From positions 1 to 64,000 of the forward strand of contig NZ_CP043875.1 in NCBI RefSeq assembly GCF_032878975.1: DNA of 64,000 nt. Reading direction: 5' to 3'. The notes beneath the pieces are model-generated. The model did not search any database, was not told where the DNA came from, and saw only the letters and a program-made list of their open reading frames with translations. A program made the translations under genes and the position numbers. Source of the stretch: Methanoplanus sp. FWC-SCC4. GTDB taxonomy: Archaea; Halobacteriota; Methanomicrobia; Methanomicrobiales; Methanomicrobiaceae. Shown piece by piece: positions 26,155 through 34,841 of this stretch (position 1 is its first letter; every line of letters begins with the position of its first letter).

Positions 26155-26564
26155 AGGGGGAATGCCCTGTTTATTGCAGAGATTATATTCTCTTTAGGGT
26201 AAGCTCCCGTGAGCCTGTGGACCATACGGCCGTTTGCGAAGAAGAGTAGTGTCGGTATTGCAGTTATCTGGAATGATGCTGCAAGACTCTGGTTTTCATC
26301 AGTATTGCACTTGCCAAATGCCACTCTTCCCGCATATTCGGATGAGAGTTCCTCAATTACGGGTGCAACACGTCGGCATGGTCCGCACCATTCGGCCCAC
26401 AGATCGATTACGACAAAAGAATTTTTGGAGATGAAATCATTGAAGTTTATCCCGGTAATTTCAGTTACGCCGGGATTTTTGCTTTTCTGAACCATATTTG
26501 AAAGCTCCTCAAGTTTTTTCTCCCTGATTTTTTTTATTTCATCATCGAATGTGTTGTCGGTCAT
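26151..26564 (-). CDS. thioredoxin family protein
   Basis: A 137-residue thioredoxin with the redox centre WCGPC (in LWAEWCGPCRRVAP), cis-Pro in AIPTLLFF and a normal C-terminal helix. The N-terminal 45 residues form a charged helical extension (DDEIKKIREKKLEEL). It should reduce disulfides in the cytoplasm, possibly with the thioredoxin reductase fusion encoded at 51301-52467. It converges on the dehydratase gene and overlaps it by four bases. Confidence 0.87.
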   Translation of the reverse strand: MTDNTFDDEIKKIREKKLEELSNMVQKSKNPGVTEITGINFNDFISKNSFVVIDLWAEWCGPCRRVAPVIEELSSEYAGRVAFGKCNTDENQSLAASFQITAIPTLLFFANGRMVHRLTGAYPKENIISAINRAFPL

Positions 26565-26777
26565 TAATTACCAGATAATGATCTCTTTTACAATTAAGCA
26601 TTCGATAACCGTTATGGCGGTATAGTATGAAATTCAGAGATAATCTCCTGGTTTGTTTTGATTTCTGCCTTAGATATGGATAATAACTAAATTTTTGAAG
26701 TTTATGCAAATCCAATATTAATATCAAAAGTTTAATTAGTGTTCACGTAGACTTGATATAGCACACGAGCGTAGTGG

Positions 26778-26852
26778 AGCGAGGTGGGGTAGTCAGGAAA
26801 TCCCGACGGGCTCATAACCCGTAGATCAATGGTTCAAATCCATTCCTCGCTA
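26778..26852 (+). tRNA. initiator tRNA-Met (CAT)
   Basis: The acceptor stem pairs AGCGAGG (26778-26784) with CCTCGCT (26845-26851), followed by discriminator A. The anticodon arm is ACGGG/CCCGT around CTCATAA, with anticodon CAT at 26813-26815, and the T arm is built around TTCAAAT. The A1-U72 pair and three consecutive G-C pairs next to the anticodon loop are marks of an initiator, not an elongator, tRNA. The CCA end is not encoded. A T-rich stretch (TTTTCTCTTTT, 26870-26880) may stop transcription. Confidence 0.92.
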
Positions 26853-27066
26853 TAAAAAAAGCGGTGTAATTTTCTCTTTTATGAATGTTATCCGAGTAAT
26901 CTTTTGAATTCTTACAATTTGACTGATCTGATTTTGGTTATTTCACAGTGCTTTGCTGACTCTGATTTTTTATCTGGTAAATTCTTATTAGTGTCTGTTT
27001 CCCCGGTAAAAAAGTTTAAAAAAATGGATTTAAAGGTTTATCCGGATTTTGTTATTCCGTCCGGAA

Positions 27067-29175
27067 TCATTCTGATCCTGAATAGAATATTTTTGCAAGC
27101 TCCTTTGTGTCTTCCATAGCTTTGTCCGGCAGTTCTGGTATAAAAAGCGCAGGCAAAACGCCTTTCTTTGAATAGCGCTCATTGCCAATGACCACTTCGG
27201 CGGATGCACGGATTCCTGAAAATTCTGCAAAAACCTTTGTTTTGCCCTGATTTTCTGCCGTAAACATACCCTCTTTTGAAATGGAAGCGACACTTTCATC
27301 CCCAACACTCCAGTTGGGATATACAATTCTGGTAACGCCTTTTGTGTCTGTTGCGGCTGCGACAAACCTGATTACATCACCTTTGATGGCACCCGCACTT
27401 CCAGGCACGATAATTATTTTTTCTACCGGGTACTCAGACATCCTCGCTATTGCAACATTTCTTTCTGTATGGATGTCGCTTCCATATCTGTTTTCGACCT
27501 TCAGGCTGACGTCATAAACTCCCGGCGTCTCAAATGTGTGAACCGGATTCTGCTCCTCTGAGAAGGTGTTGTCGCCGAAGTACCAGAGCCATGAGTCGGC
27601 CTCTCCTGACGAGATGTCGCTGAAGCTGACTACCGGCTTTTCCGGTGTGCTCTTTTCATCATAGCTGTAGACAAAAGCGGCTTTGGGCGCACCCCCAACA
27701 TCCACCAGATCTGTCTTTGTCCTGGTAACCCCTCCGTAGCTGTTTTTAACAGTAAGGCTTACGGTATATTTTCCGGCACTCTGGTAGATATGCTGCGGGT
27801 TTTTGAGAACAGAGCCTGTTCCGTCTCCAAAGTTCCACAACCTTCCCGTGATGATGCCTGATGAGTGATCATAGAATCTGGTTGTAAACGGCATCTCTCC
27901 TGTTATCTCATCCTCGCTGAAGTCAGCTAAGGGCAGTGCCCCTGTTGTGATGTATCCGGGAAGTGTCTTTGTCGTGCTTCCGTAGATATTTGAAACTGTA
28001 AGCGAGACATTGTATGAGCCGGGGATTTTGTAGATATGGGCAGGGTCGGTTTCCAAAGATGTTTCACCGTCTCCGAAATCCCACTTAAAGTTTGTTAAAA
28101 CACCTGGTGTTATCGCCGCACCTGATGAGAATTTAACATTCAGAGGGGCAAGCCCGTCCCTTACATCCGCTTCGAAGAATGCTTTTGGTGTATCCGATCC
28201 TGATATTTCAAAATATACTATCCTGTAATCATTCCCTGTTTTGTCAGTCCAGACTATGTTTCTCTCCCAAATATCCGGACTTCTCAGGTCGCCTTTTCCC
28301 GAATATACGAATGCGGATATTGAAGTTGAGAGATCGTGCAGGATTATATTCTGGTTTTCGCTCTCTGAATCTCCCCAAACAATAAACGGCCCTGATATTT
28401 TCGGATTTCCGGGGTTTTTCAAATTTTCGGAAATATTTTTAATTGTGCCTGTGTTCTCATCAAACAGCAAAATGGTGTATGAATCGCCTTCCTTTACTTC
28501 CCAGACTGCCCTTCCCGATGAGACCGAAAAATCATTCGGAACAGGGCTGTAAAGGTTTTGTGCGGTTCCGCCCGAAAGCGGCTTTTTATATAGCGTTCCC
28601 TTCTCAGTCCAATACAGAAAATCGCCGGAAATTGTTGGTGAATGCTTGTCGCTTGTCCGTGACTCCCTTAAAAGTCCCGTTTTTCCTGTTTTTTGGTCAT
28701 GCACCATTATGTTTGTATAGCCGCGGTAGCGTCCGTCAAGCCAGACTATTGACTCATCCGAAATAGCCGGAGTTCCCTGATTTGCCGGGTATTGGGAGAC
28801 ATAATTTTTTGTCTTATCCTCAGCGTTGTAAATTATAATTTGTGAGGGCGAGGAGAATGATCTTTTCTCCCCCCATACCACAAGGCTGCCTGAGATATCA
28901 GTCAAAAAGGAGGTATATCGTGATGATTCAACAGGATTTATCTCACCGGTCTTCAGTTCGCTGATATACAGGGACTGGCCCTTTTGTTCCTTCTCTGTCC
29001 AGATAACATATTTGTCTGAAACAAGAGGATTCCATTTGACGCCCGTGTCGTTTGTTATTTCCCTGAATTCGCCGGATACTGTGTATTCTGCTGCCATAAC
29101 CGGCATTACGGATAACAGCAAAAAAAGTCCCAGAAGTATTGTTGTGTATAGCAGTGTTCGGGAATTCGGGTTCAT
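27067..29175 (-). CDS. secreted beta-propeller and PKD-domain surface protein
   Basis: This 702-residue protein has a signal peptide, then a region of about 290 residues with TolB/WD-like propeller repeats (SDKYVIWTEKEQKG, SDESIVWLDGRYRG, SGPFIVWGDSES), three PKD domains (each with the WxFGD motif, as in FKWDFGDGETS, RLWNFGDGTG and WLWYFGDNTFS), and a C-terminal Big-2-like immunoglobulin domain. Such proteins usually sit outside the cell and bind surfaces or polymers. There is no C-terminal membrane anchor visible. The gene is alone between the tRNA and purF. Confidence 0.8.
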   Translation of the reverse strand: MNPNSRTLLYTTILLGLFLLLSVMPVMAAEYTVSGEFREITNDTGVKWNPLVSDKYVIWTEKEQKGQSLYISELKTGEINPVESSRYTSFLTDISGSLVVWGEKRSFSSPSQIIIYNAEDKTKNYVSQYPANQGTPAISDESIVWLDGRYRGYTNIMVHDQKTGKTGLLRESRTSDKHSPTISGDFLYWTEKGTLYKKPLSGGTAQNLYSPVPNDFSVSSGRAVWEVKEGDSYTILLFDENTGTIKNISENLKNPGNPKISGPFIVWGDSESENQNIILHDLSTSISAFVYSGKGDLRSPDIWERNIVWTDKTGNDYRIVYFEISGSDTPKAFFEADVRDGLAPLNVKFSSGAAITPGVLTNFKWDFGDGETSLETDPAHIYKIPGSYNVSLTVSNIYGSTTKTLPGYITTGALPLADFSEDEITGEMPFTTRFYDHSSGIITGRLWNFGDGTGSVLKNPQHIYQSAGKYTVSLTVKNSYGGVTRTKTDLVDVGGAPKAAFVYSYDEKSTPEKPVVSFSDISSGEADSWLWYFGDNTFSEEQNPVHTFETPGVYDVSLKVENRYGSDIHTERNVAIARMSEYPVEKIIIVPGSAGAIKGDVIRFVAAATDTKGVTRIVYPNWSVGDESVASISKEGMFTAENQGKTKVFAEFSGIRASAEVVIGNERYSKKGVLPALFIPELPDKAMEDTKELAKIFYSGSE

Positions 29176-29246
29176 TTAAAATTTATTTAATTCGCAACTT
29201 ATAAAAATGGGTAGTTTTTTTGTTCCTGTAAACCAGGAGCCTTAAA

Positions 29247-30662
29247 TTAAAAGTCTTTAAGATCACTCTGGAAGGTTCCGGCCACATATTCAATGTGCCT
29301 TGGGCATCCCTTCTCGCCTTTTATGCAAAGCGGATATTCGCCTGTGATGCACCCGACACAGAGGTCGTCATTTGGAATACCTGTTGCCTTAATTAGTGAC
29401 TCCAGTGAGACATGATGAAGCGATGTTGCTCCGATCTGTTCACAGACTTCATCGTTTGTTTTTTTGCTTGCAATAAGCTCTTCTCTTGTAGGCATATCAA
29501 CGCCGAGATAGCACGGCGCCTTAATCGGCGGTGAACCGATTCTCATGTGAACCTCTCTTGCCCCTGCATCCTTAACGATGTCAATTATGCGGCGTGAGGT
29601 TGTACCTCTAACAATACTGTCGTCCACCAGCACAACCGACTTACTATTCAGATGCTGTTTTACCGGGTTGAGCTTGATTCTTACTGCATTTTCCCTCGCT
29701 TCCTGGTTAGGCATGATAAATGTCCTTCCCATGTAGCGGTTTTTGATAAGACCTTCCCTGTAAGGTATACCTGAGCTCTCGGAATATCCGGTTGCATGGG
29801 CAATCCCTGAGTCAGGAACCGGGGATATAATATCCGCATCGACCGGTGCTTCTTGATGAAGTGATTCTCCGATTCTGCGGCGGACGTCATAAACCAGTCT
29901 TCCGTCAATTACAGAATCAGCACGGGCAAAGTAGATATATTCAAATATGCAGTGTCCGTGTGATGAGGCCTCTGTAATCTGTGTGCACTTTACACCTTCA
30001 GATGAGATGCAGAGCATCTCGCCGGGTTTTACATCCCGGATTAGTTCTCCGTTTAAAGCGTCGATTGCTACTGTTTCAGAACAGACGATGTATCCTTCTC
30101 TTGTTTTTCCAATGCAGAGGGGGCGGATTCCAAGAGGATCGCGGAAAGCGTATATTTTGTCATTTATCATTATGACGACAGAATAAGAACCCTCAAGATT
30201 TTTCATGCATGAAAGGACTGCGTCCTCCATTTTATCCGTCTTTCTTAGTTCATCCACAATGATATTGCCTATTACTTCGGTATCGGTTGAAGTGCAGAAT
30301 ATTTGTCCCCTGTCTTCGAATTTTTTCCGAAGTTCCGTTGTGTTTGTCAGGTTTCCGTTGTGGGCGACTGAGATTTTTTTGTTTTGAAATGTAAAGTTAA
30401 AAGGCTGGATGTTCTCCGGAATTTTAGAGCCTGTGGTTGGGTATCTTACATGCCCTACACCGACATCGCCTTTTAGTTCTTTTAAAATATCTGCATTGAA
30501 AATATCGGCTACCAGACCCTGGTCTTTGCACTTATGGAGTCTTTCACCGTCAAAAGTGGTAATTCCCGCACTCTCCTGGCCCCTGTGCTGGAGCGCATAG
30601 AGAGCGTAATATAACGGGAATGATACGCCGCCAGCATCGACGATGCCAACGATTCCGCACAT
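29247..30662 (-). CDS. purF: amidophosphoribosyltransferase
   Basis: PurF makes 5-phosphoribosylamine from PRPP and glutamine, the first step of purine synthesis. The N-terminus MCGIVGIVD gives the Ntn nucleophile Cys2 with no propeptide, and the PRPP loop is in KSVVLVDDSIVRGTTSRRI. C-terminal cysteines (CVGCITGEYPLC) are compatible with the Fe-S cluster of the larger PurF type. Length 471 is normal. It follows L37e by four bases, in a run LSm-L37e-purF. Confidence 0.93.
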   Translation of the reverse strand: MCGIVGIVDAGGVSFPLYYALYALQHRGQESAGITTFDGERLHKCKDQGLVADIFNADILKELKGDVGVGHVRYPTTGSKIPENIQPFNFTFQNKKISVAHNGNLTNTTELRKKFEDRGQIFCTSTDTEVIGNIIVDELRKTDKMEDAVLSCMKNLEGSYSVVIMINDKIYAFRDPLGIRPLCIGKTREGYIVCSETVAIDALNGELIRDVKPGEMLCISSEGVKCTQITEASSHGHCIFEYIYFARADSVIDGRLVYDVRRRIGESLHQEAPVDADIISPVPDSGIAHATGYSESSGIPYREGLIKNRYMGRTFIMPNQEARENAVRIKLNPVKQHLNSKSVVLVDDSIVRGTTSRRIIDIVKDAGAREVHMRIGSPPIKAPCYLGVDMPTREELIASKKTNDEVCEQIGATSLHHVSLESLIKATGIPNDDLCVGCITGEYPLCIKGEKGCPRHIEYVAGTFQSDLKDF

Positions 30663-30666
30663 GGTT

Positions 30667-30849
30667 TTAGTGGGTTGGTGTTTTTGATTTCTTGGTTACC
30701 CAGTTGTACTTGCGCATCTTTGTGCTCTTTCCAAAGCCGCATGCAGAGCATACCTTGTGGCGCTCATGGAATGATATTCTTCCGCATCTTCTGCACACAA
30801 TGTGTGTTGTTTTCTGTCTTTTGCCTCTTGATGGCGTTCCTTTACTCAT
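30667..30849 (-). CDS. rpl37e: large ribosomal subunit protein eL37 (L37e)
   Basis: A 60-residue basic ribosomal protein starting [16 protein letters not shown], with a C4 zinc site from CRRC and CSAC. The length and start are exactly those of archaeal L37e. It sits between LSm and purF; the LSm-L37e pairing is conserved in many archaea. Confidence 0.95.
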   Translation of the reverse strand: MSKGTPSRGKRQKTTHIVCRRCGRISFHERHKVCSACGFGKSTKMRKYNWVTKKSKTPTH

Positions 30850-30896
30850 TTTAAGTCACCTGTTATATGTATAAATAAAAAATTATGTCTCTTTGT

Positions 30897-31124
30897 TTAC
30901 TCTACTGACGGAGAGATGTAGATAACATTATCTCCACGGACAATGAGAGTGCCGGCTTTTTGTGTGACACCATCTATCTCTTCTTCTGCATTCTCAAGCA
31001 CAAGGTTCATGTGAACATCGTAACCCTGAAGAATTCCGCGAATTTCTCTTCCTCCCTTGAGGCTTACAATTACGGGCTTCTGGTTAAGTGCCTTATCTAA
31101 AATTTCCAACGGTCTTTTTGTCAT
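30897..31124 (-). CDS. Sm-like archaeal RNA-binding protein (LSm)
   Basis: A 75-residue Sm-fold protein. The Sm1 motif [22 protein letters not shown] and Sm2 motif [12 protein letters not shown] are both intact. It forms a heptameric ring that binds U-rich RNA. The promoter region is shared with the divergent PUA gene. Confidence 0.93.
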   Translation of the reverse strand: MTKRPLEILDKALNQKPVIVSLKGGREIRGILQGYDVHMNLVLENAEEEIDGVTQKAGTLIVRGDNVIYISPSVE

Positions 31125-31262
31125 GAGATTCCCTGGTTTATTCTATGAGGATAGTATAATTGCGAGTGGAACATAAATAAATATAGCGCCACGATGCCGG
31201 GGGATCCCGGCAGGTTTTTCAGGAGAAATTATATCTTTGCAACAGTTGATAGGAATGATTAA

Positions 31263-31760
31263 ATGGGTAAACTGAGTGTCAGAAAGCGTTATACTGTTCG
31301 TAAATCCAAGCTTTCAAAAATATATGAATCACTCCGTGAACAGATTGGTGATTCAGCGGAACTGTATAAATCAGACCGGGTTGAGATAGTCGAGACAACC
31401 GGTGATGCAGTAATTTACCTTGTCGACAAAAAACCGCTTCTGATGGATTTGGATGGAATTGTGTTTCCTACATTACGGGGAGCAATTGCATTTCCTTTTC
31501 CTGAAAGAAGGGTCGTTGTGGATTCGGGTGCGATATCATTCATGGCAAAGGGCGCTGATCTCATGCGTCCCGGTATTGTATCACTGACAGATGATATCGA
31601 AAAAGATCTTCCCTTTGTGATCGTTGAGGAATCATACAATAAGCCCCTTGCAATAGGAATTGCCTCAATGGACGGTGCTGATATTGAGAGTGCCGAAAAA
31701 GGAAAGGTTGCAAAGAATATCCATTATGTCGGAGATGACATATGGAGCCTTGAGATTTAG
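31263..31760 (+). CDS. PUA-domain RNA-binding protein
   Basis: A 165-residue protein whose C-terminal 80 residues form a PUA domain (VVVDSGAISFMAKGADLMRPGIV, then PLAIGIASM). This is the architecture of small archaeal PUA proteins related to eukaryotic MCT-1/Tma20, which bind the ribosome or tRNA. The N-terminal part is a short basic domain. It begins a four-gene plus-strand run with sepF, the ZPR1-like and Vms1-like genes. Confidence 0.85.
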   Translation: MGKLSVRKRYTVRKSKLSKIYESLREQIGDSAELYKSDRVEIVETTGDAVIYLVDKKPLLMDLDGIVFPTLRGAIAFPFPERRVVVDSGAISFMAKGADLMRPGIVSLTDDIEKDLPFVIVEESYNKPLAIGIASMDGADIESAEKGKVAKNIHYVGDDIWSLEI

Positions 31761-31819
31761 GTGATTTGCTCTGCTCTCAATGGATACAATTAAATAAAAT
31801 TCACTCTACAATTTTTCAT

Positions 31820-32197
31820 ATGGCTAAGAAGTTCGCATCCCTTTTCAAAAGGAATAACCAACCCGATGAGTCGGACTATATGGAGCTTGATCTGGCTTCA
31901 ATTGAGACATCGGGCTCAGGTTCCGGTTCACCAGCTTCAATGTACGTAAAAATAGCTACGATAAATGAACTGCGGGACACCCCCCGTATAAAAGATGAGG
32001 TTTACAACGGAAATATTGTAATTGTTGATATCGGGCGTCTTAAGATGGATAAAATAACCTATGAGCGTGTCTTAAAGGATCTCCGCGATGTCGCAATGGA
32101 TGTAAACGGCGATATCGTTGGTCTTGGCGACCAGAAATATGTAATTCTTACACCAATGTCTGTAAAAGTCTCCCGTGATAAGATTGGAGGAGCCTGA
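31820..32197 (+). CDS. sepF: cell division protein SepF
   Basis: Archaeal SepF tethers FtsZ to the membrane. The protein has a short amphipathic N-terminus (MAKKFASLFKR) then an acidic linker and the SepF fold (EVYNGNIVIVDIGRLKMD, then DVAMDVNGDIVGLGDQKYVIL). The frame is open to 31766, but ATG 31820 gives the correct membrane-targeting start (125 residues). It ends two bases before the ZPR1-like start. No ftsZ gene is in the window. Confidence 0.88.
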   Translation: MAKKFASLFKRNNQPDESDYMELDLASIETSGSGSGSPASMYVKIATINELRDTPRIKDEVYNGNIVIVDIGRLKMDKITYERVLKDLRDVAMDVNGDIVGLGDQKYVILTPMSVKVSRDKIGGA

Positions 32198-32199
32198 AA

Positions 32200-32739
32200 T
32201 TGCGGCGTGTAATTGTCGCACCTTGTCCGGTTTGTTCCACTGAAATCCAATATATATACCAGACAGAAAGAATCCCCTATTTTTCCGAAGTTATGCTTGC
32301 AAGCGCAATTTGTGAATGCGGTTTTCGTTCTGTGGACACTCTGGTTCTGGGTGACGGGGAGCCTGTTAGATACACTCTTGAGATAAACAGTGCCGAGGAT
32401 CTTAATTCAAGGGTTATCAGGAGCAGTCAGGGCACAATAGAGATCCCTGAGTTCGGTGTTTTAATCGAGCCCGGGCCAATGTGTGAGGCTTTCATCTCAA
32501 ATGTTGAGGGAGTCATATTCAGGATAATCAAGGTGCTGGACAACATTCTTCTCTCAGCCGATGAAGAACAGAAAAAAAATACCCTTGCATTAAAGGAGAG
32601 ACTTCTAAATGCGTGTGAGGGTAAAGAGCCCTTCAGACTCATTATTCAGGATATGGACGGAAACAGCGGGATTGTGAACAAAAAAGCTGTCAAATCCGAA
32701 CCCATACCATATGATATTGAAGATGAATGTGACGAATAA
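32200..32739 (+). CDS. ZPR1-type zinc finger protein
   Basis: A single ZPR1-like module of 179 residues. The zinc site uses CPVC near the start and CECG about 30 residues later (with the GFRSVDTLVLG strand after it), followed by the alpha-beta domain IEIPEFGVLIEPGP. Eukaryotic ZPR1 binds eEF1A; the archaeal role is not known. The start is a TTG at 32200, two bases after sepF. Confidence 0.82.
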   Translation: MRRVIVAPCPVCSTEIQYIYQTERIPYFSEVMLASAICECGFRSVDTLVLGDGEPVRYTLEINSAEDLNSRVIRSSQGTIEIPEFGVLIEPGPMCEAFISNVEGVIFRIIKVLDNILLSADEEQKKNTLALKERLLNACEGKEPFRLIIQDMDGNSGIVNKKAVKSEPIPYDIEDECDE

Positions 32740-32781
32740 AGGCTGAAAATAAAAAATTCTTTTTTTTGGGGATGTGTTTTA

Positions 32782-33753
32782 TTGGTTTTTGACCGGATTT
32801 TTAAAAAAGATCTCGAAGAAGAGCTTGAAAGATGCAGGGGAGAGGCTGAGAGCCTTTCAAAGGATAATGAAAAACTCCGGTCAAGGCTTGCAAAACGTGA
32901 GGAGAAGGCAAAATCAGAGCCCGGCATGATTCAGGAATTAAAAGAGGCTCTCAATCGTGCAGAAAATAAAATTCAGGTTCTCGAACACACAATATCCGAA
33001 CAGAAAAGCAATAGTGAGATGTCTGCATCCTCCGTTTGTGCCGAAACATTTTATCTCCCGGCAAGGAAGTCGCTTGAGGTTTTATCCCGTCTTTCATCCT
33101 TAAAATCCGGGAGTGAAAATCTCCTCTCCTTTTACCTCCCTGCCGGCAGGGCCGTATCATCCATAGAAGGCCTTGACGGTGAAGCGGCAGGTTTCATCGG
33201 CGGTGCTGGTGCACAGAATGGAATTGCCGGGTTTTTTGACCTTTCTGATGTTTCACTGTGCAGGATTTTTGCAGTCCTTCCTTTTTCCCCGGAATCTCTC
33301 TCAGAGTCCCTCTCCCTTTCATTCAATACCGGCCCTGCCGAAGAGATTGTCGGAAAAAAGATCACTGTCGCGTTTGTACTTGCACACGGAGGGGAGTCGT
33401 TTATAGGTGTTTCAAACGAGACGGATCTTTTATACGGACAGCTTGTAAAAAGCAGCGTCAAGGAGAAGCATACCAAGGGAGGCTGGTCTCAGAAGCGTTT
33501 TGAGAGGCTTCGTGAGGAAGATATCAGACATCATGCAGAAAAGGCAGGGGAAGCCTTCATGGGGATGATGGACGAGTACAGGGGTATTGTGGATTTGATT
33601 GTCATCGGAGGCGACAAGGCACTTGGTGATTTAATTGTTGGAAATCCGCCTGTTCCGAAGATCTACCGCCAGTTTGAGACCAGGCCTGAAAAGCATGCAG
33701 GCGAGAAGATAAAAAAAGAGATCTGGTCATGCCGCTTTTATAAACTCAGCTAA
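32782..33753 (+). CDS. Vms1/Ankzf1-like peptidyl-tRNA hydrolase or release factor
   Basis: This 323-residue protein has an N-terminal coiled coil (about 1-75, heptads LEEELERCRGEAESL and so on) and a C-terminal eRF1-like domain. The conserved loop is GGWSQKRF, where the Gln and Arg match the catalytic Q loop (GGxxQxRF) of Vms1/VLRF1 proteins, which free nascent chains from stalled ribosomes. The downstream VDLIVIGGDKALGDLIV matches the same family. Start codon is TTG. It is the last gene in the PUA-SepF-ZPR1 run; an oligo-T region follows at about 33797. Confidence 0.8.
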   Translation: MVFDRIFKKDLEEELERCRGEAESLSKDNEKLRSRLAKREEKAKSEPGMIQELKEALNRAENKIQVLEHTISEQKSNSEMSASSVCAETFYLPARKSLEVLSRLSSLKSGSENLLSFYLPAGRAVSSIEGLDGEAAGFIGGAGAQNGIAGFFDLSDVSLCRIFAVLPFSPESLSESLSLSFNTGPAEEIVGKKITVAFVLAHGGESFIGVSNETDLLYGQLVKSSVKEKHTKGGWSQKRFERLREEDIRHHAEKAGEAFMGMMDEYRGIVDLIVIGGDKALGDLIVGNPPVPKIYRQFETRPEKHAGEKIKKEIWSCRFYKLS

Positions 33754-33796
33754 AACAGAGAAAACTAAAATACAGAAAAAATATTTTGGTATAATT

Positions 33797-33817
33797 TTTT
33801 TAAAAGGCTTTTTTTAA
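33797..33817 (+). terminator. oligo-T terminator candidate
   Basis: Two T7-type runs separated by AAAAGGC lie about 45-65 bases after the stop of the Vms1-like gene, a likely U-tract terminator between convergent transcripts. Confidence 0.4.
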
Positions 33818-33830
33818 AAATTTAAGATTA

Positions 33831-34841
33831 TCAGATAATCTCTTTTCCTCTGAGCCAGATGCCTTCTTCCGCTTTGATCTTACCGACCACCTGTGCATCA
33901 GGAACGATCTCGAGTAAGCAGTCTGCCTCAATTTCGGGGACTACAAATACATAGCCCATGCCCATGTTGAAGGTGCGGTACATCTCATCTTCGGCAACCT
34001 CTCCGACTTCCTCCATCCATTCATATACGGGCTGTGGCTTGTTCGGGTCTGTTATATCGAATCCGAACTTTCCGAGTCTTTTGAGGTTTCTGAGTCCTCC
34101 GCCTGTGATGTGGCACATTCCGTGCACCTCACACTGTGCTGTAACTTCGAGAACCTCACTGTAGATTCTTGTAGGTGTTAAAAGTTCATCGCCGAGAGTC
34201 TTTCCCCATGGCATCATGTCATCGTATGATGCGTAGGATTCCACAAGTTTTCTTGCAAGTGTGAGTCCGTTTGAGTGGATGCCGCTTGAGGGAACTCCTA
34301 TAATGACATCTCCTGGCACAATTTTTTCGCCGTTTATGATCCTGTCCTTCTTCTGAACACCAAGGCATGTGCCTGCAAGGTCGAGACCGTTTACAATGCC
34401 CTTTAGCGTTGCTGTCTCTCCGCCGATAAGGTTCATGTTGGAAAGCCTTGCACCTTCGTTTAAGCCCTCTCCGATCTGGCGCATTTTGTCGATCTCAACG
34501 CCTTCTGTTGCGATGTAGTCAACGAATGCGACAGGCTCCATGTTCATCACGTAGAGATCGTTTACATTCATTGCAATACAGTCGATTCCAAGGGTGGACC
34601 AGTTTTCCATCCTGTCTGCCACAAGCATCTTTGTGCCGACACCGTCCACTGCAAGTGCAAGGACATAGTCTCCGAATTCTATGAGTCCTGCAAAGTGTCC
34701 TACATCACTGCACATTGAAAAGTCGCCTTTCCTTCTGTATGTGAGCATGTTGACGAGGGTTTTTACTCCCTCTGCCTCAAGGTCTATGTCTACGCCTGCA
34801 TCACGGTATGTGTGCCCGCCGGTTTTGAAAAATCCAGTCAA
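33831..34841 (-). CDS. purM: phosphoribosylformylglycinamidine cyclo-ligase (AIR synthetase)
   Basis: PurM closes the imidazole ring of AIR in purine synthesis. Signatures are AVDGVGTKMLVADRM, GGETATLKGI, GVPSSGIHSNGLTLAR and HITGGGLRNLKRLG. The 336-residue length is normal. It overlaps the end of the upstream aspartate kinase gene by four bases. Confidence 0.93.
   Translation of the reverse strand: MTGFFKTGGHTYRDAGVDIDLEAEGVKTLVNMLTYRRKGDFSMCSDVGHFAGLIEFGDYVLALAVDGVGTKMLVADRMENWSTLGIDCIAMNVNDLYVMNMEPVAFVDYIATEGVEIDKMRQIGEGLNEGARLSNMNLIGGETATLKGIVNGLDLAGTCLGVQKKDRIINGEKIVPGDVIIGVPSSGIHSNGLTLARKLVESYASYDDMMPWGKTLGDELLTPTRIYSEVLEVTAQCEVHGMCHITGGGLRNLKRLGKFGFDITDPNKPQPVYEWMEEVGEVAEDEMYRTFNMGMGYVFVVPEIEADCLLEIVPDAQVVGKIKAEEGIWLRGKEII

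Noticed and set aside
26778-26852. Elongator tRNA-Met or tRNA-Ile2 instead of initiator
   Set aside because: A1-U72 at the end of the acceptor stem and three G-C pairs beside the anticodon loop identify the initiator.
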